This document shows, in pieces, positions 61,801 through 64,000 of a stretch of DNA of 64,000 nt. The notes under the pieces were generated by a model. The model was not told where the DNA came from and did no database searches. It saw only the letters and a program-made list of their open reading frames with translations. The stretch is from Cardinalis cardinalis. Lineage: Eukaryota > Chordata > Aves > Passeriformes > Cardinalidae. Numbering within the stretch: position 1 is the first letter of the stretch; the number at the start of each line of letters is the position of its first letter. Made by a program: the position numbers and the translations under genes. The stretch lies in NCBI GenBank assembly GCA_014549065.1, contig JACDOX010000387.1, forward strand, positions 194,858 to 258,857. Reading direction: 5' to 3'.

Positions 61801-64000
61801 CAGCCAGAGCCTGACACTCAAACTATCTCTGAGAAGCACCTGCTATTAAATCATCAGCATTTATTTGTACAATCCAAAATAAACAGCTTGGTCCCCAGAG
61901 ACCCTCTTGCTCTGCATTTGCCTACAGTCTCAGCTCACAGTCAGCACACTGTGGCATAGTGTAGGAATATTCCCAGAAAAATCATTTCCAACGTGCTGCA
62001 AGNGGAAGCAAGGCTACCTGAAGAGCAGCCTTCCCTCCAAACCCAACTTTGTTAGCTTTTCATTAAGGTCTCAATTGCATTTCCCATCCTGGCCATCAGC
62101 AATAACAGCGCGTGCAGCAGCTGATGCTCAGTGCCAGGCTGGCAGCCCTGGCAAACCCTGCCTGCCCCGGTGCTCATGGCCTTGGTGGCACTGCCCCAGT
62201 GCCTCTGGGGACAGAGGGATCGGGGCAGCACCGGGCAGGGGCTCAGGCTGCTCTCAGGCTGGGTGCTGGCCATGCAGGTGGGGTGAAAAATGCCAGCACT
62301 GCCCTGCCCGCAAGCACCACCTGATGCCCAGGGACAGCACCCTGAGCCCTTCTTACCACTGCAGCAGGGGAACTGTCCTGGTGCTGCTGGAGAGCTCTCA
62401 GGGACAGCTAAAACTAACCAGGGGTGACAGAGCCCCGCCTGGGTTCTCCTGAGCCCCTTTCCCTTTCCAGACGAGCTCCACAGGGCTGCCAGCANGTGTT
62501 TCTGCACAGTCAGGGAGGAAAGCCTGGGAGAGGCTCCAGAACAAGCTCAGTTTAGATGGAGCTCNTGGCCAAGGGTTGTCAGTCCAGCCTTTCTTCCACC
62601 TCTTGGTGCTGTCGAACACCAGGAGGGCGGTTGTTGCCCACAGCAGGGCTGGGAGGGTTGTAGAGATATTTGCCTCCCTGCTGGACACGGGAGCTCTAGG
62701 TTTTACAAATTGGCAGGAGAGAGCTCCTGCTGCCAGCTCATGCTCCTGCCCCCCAGCTGAGGAGCTGCCAGATGGGGAGGAAACAGCCTCTTAGACTCTG
62801 CTCTGATCTTTCCCTGGCAGCATCGATCCTTCAGGCTGACTGGCTGCTGCATGCAAAGCCAGCCTGAAAGCTGCTCTGCATTTCAACAAAGCACGGCTCT
62901 TTCTTTGCAGCAGCCTCCCAAAAGTCCTATCTCCATCGGGGCACTTCAGCTTTGAAATACCCACTGTAAGANCCTCCTTGTTATTTTCCTAAAGCTTTGA
63001 ATCACACACAGGTCTATGACCATTTGCACCACACTAGAAGCACCACTATTTTTAAGAGCACTAAAAAATCACTGCTGGTCCAGACACTAATTACAGAAGG
63101 ATTGGGCAAGGAAGGAAATGGCTTGGGCTCAGGAGGAATGAGTGGCCACACAAAGAAAGATTGAGATGCTTTCCACATGGAAATTTTCTCCCAGCACCCC
63201 ACAGAAAACGTGCACAGAGCAGCTGGTACACAGCAGTGTTCACACCATTACAGCCCCCAACAGTGCCCACCCCACTGCGACACCATCATCTTCATCATGA
63301 GCATCTTTCCTGCCAATTTACTGCCAGCTGGGATGGGAGGTGTCCCCACAGCTGTGTCACCAGCGTGCAGGAGGCTGGAGCAGCACCCTCTCCTCACAGG
63401 GTGCCTGGTTGCTTGCTGGGACCAGTAAAAGTTTGTTCTTCATGTGAGGGTGGCTGCTTTGCAGCTCGATGTGGGAGCACAACAAGGAGCACGTTGCAAC
63501 ACCACGGGGATTCCCAAAGAATCTTTTCCCATCCTACAGTCAGAGCTAGACAAGAGAGGGCCTTTTCCTAGCAAGAGTGCACTAGAGAAAGGCAGAGAAG
63601 GCAGCTCAAGCCACCCTTTTCTGGTGTCACAGGCTGGAGAAAGACAGTGTCCCTTCAACCAGAGGGGCCAAAAATTGACAAAGATGCAGCTAGTGGTGAC
63701 TGCAAGGAACAGCCAGCCTGCANGACAGAGAACAGAGGCTCAAAGCAGCTCAGCTGCTCCCCACCCTGTCTCAGGGGAAAAGACAGCAAGCCCCAAAATG
63801 ACAGACTCTCTCCTACCCCACGGTCAAACCTGAAGTCCCCAGGTTAGTCCCCCAGTTTCTCTTGCAGGAGAGGAAGAGCCTACTGCAATCTTCCTGGGAG
63901 GAAGCACTGCATGCCTTGCCTCCATGCAGGGCACTTACAGCCATGGCCCCATCTCTGGAGGAATAGGGAACTTCTCCTCTGTGACTGGCCCTGCCTGGCT
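58841..64000 (-). other. SLC8A1: SLC8A1 intron preceding exon 2 (3' part, incomplete)
   Basis: This stretch lies upstream of exon 2 in the gene's direction. It holds no recognisable LINE, LTR or coding sequence and only short open frames. A first exon with its own promoter could be hidden here, since NCX1 uses alternative first exons, but I see no CpG-dense block with a matching donor that would let me place one. Minor A-rich or T-rich runs occur, for example near 59794 and a GTTT-type run near 61386-61400. The 62.1-62.7 kb part is noticeably GC-richer than its surroundings. Confidence 0.8.

Noticed and set aside
58841..64000. An alternative SLC8A1 first exon and promoter
   Set aside because: First exons are untranslated and variable. 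I saw no combination of CpG-rich core, TATA-like element and donor convincing enough to place one.
1..64000. CRISPR arrays, bacterial operons or defence systems
   Set aside because: The sequence is vertebrate nuclear DNA with spliced gene structure and LINE/LTR repeats; nothing prokaryotic is present.

Overview
This window is vertebrate nuclear DNA, almost certainly from a bird and probably a songbird. The case rests on CR1 LINE 3' ends carrying the ATTCTATG-type tail, solo LTRs of the compact TG...CA type I associate with passerine endogenous retroviruses, and the absence of mammalian Alu, B1 or L1 sequence. Isolated single Ns recur every few hundred bases, and there are three longer N runs (3357-3469, 39687-39737, 52154-52423), so this is a draft assembly.

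Only one protein-coding element can be supported: the large exon 2 of SLC8A1, the plasma-membrane Na+/Ca2+ exchanger NCX1, on the minus strand at 57005-58840. It encodes the signal peptide, the first membrane half with the alpha-1 repeat, the XIP segment, all of Ca2+-binding domain 1 and the start of domain 2. Bases 58841-64000 are the 3' end of the preceding intron. Bases 1-57004 are the 5' part of the following intron, which is very long in vertebrates. The downstream exons (alternative exons A-F, alpha-2 repeat, C-terminal helices) were not found and should lie beyond base 1 of this window.

The intron layout from low to high coordinates is as follows. A GGAA/GAAA tract containing a gap lies at 3.1-3.5 kb. 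A 17.0-19.7 kb cluster holds two minus-strand CR1 tails, a solo LTR with a 4-bp target duplication, and two copies of an unidentified 102-bp repeat. A CA repeat lies at 23.5 kb and a 52-bp x 4 minisatellite at 26.7 kb. A CR1 copy split by a second solo LTR lies at 28.2-29.4 kb. A TAAAA repeat lies at 35.4 kb, a CR1 tail at 38.7 kb, a gap beside a C25 run at 39.7 kb, and an old CR1/L3-like fragment at 47.6 kb. Several AT-rich, non-repetitive blocks look like candidate conserved regulatory sequence.

I found no new biological system. The most interesting observation concerns exon 2, which in mammals is known to form an abundant single-exon circular RNA. Here it is 1836 nt, exactly 612 codons, with no in-frame stop, so a circle would carry an endless reading frame that passes through the start codons on each lap.
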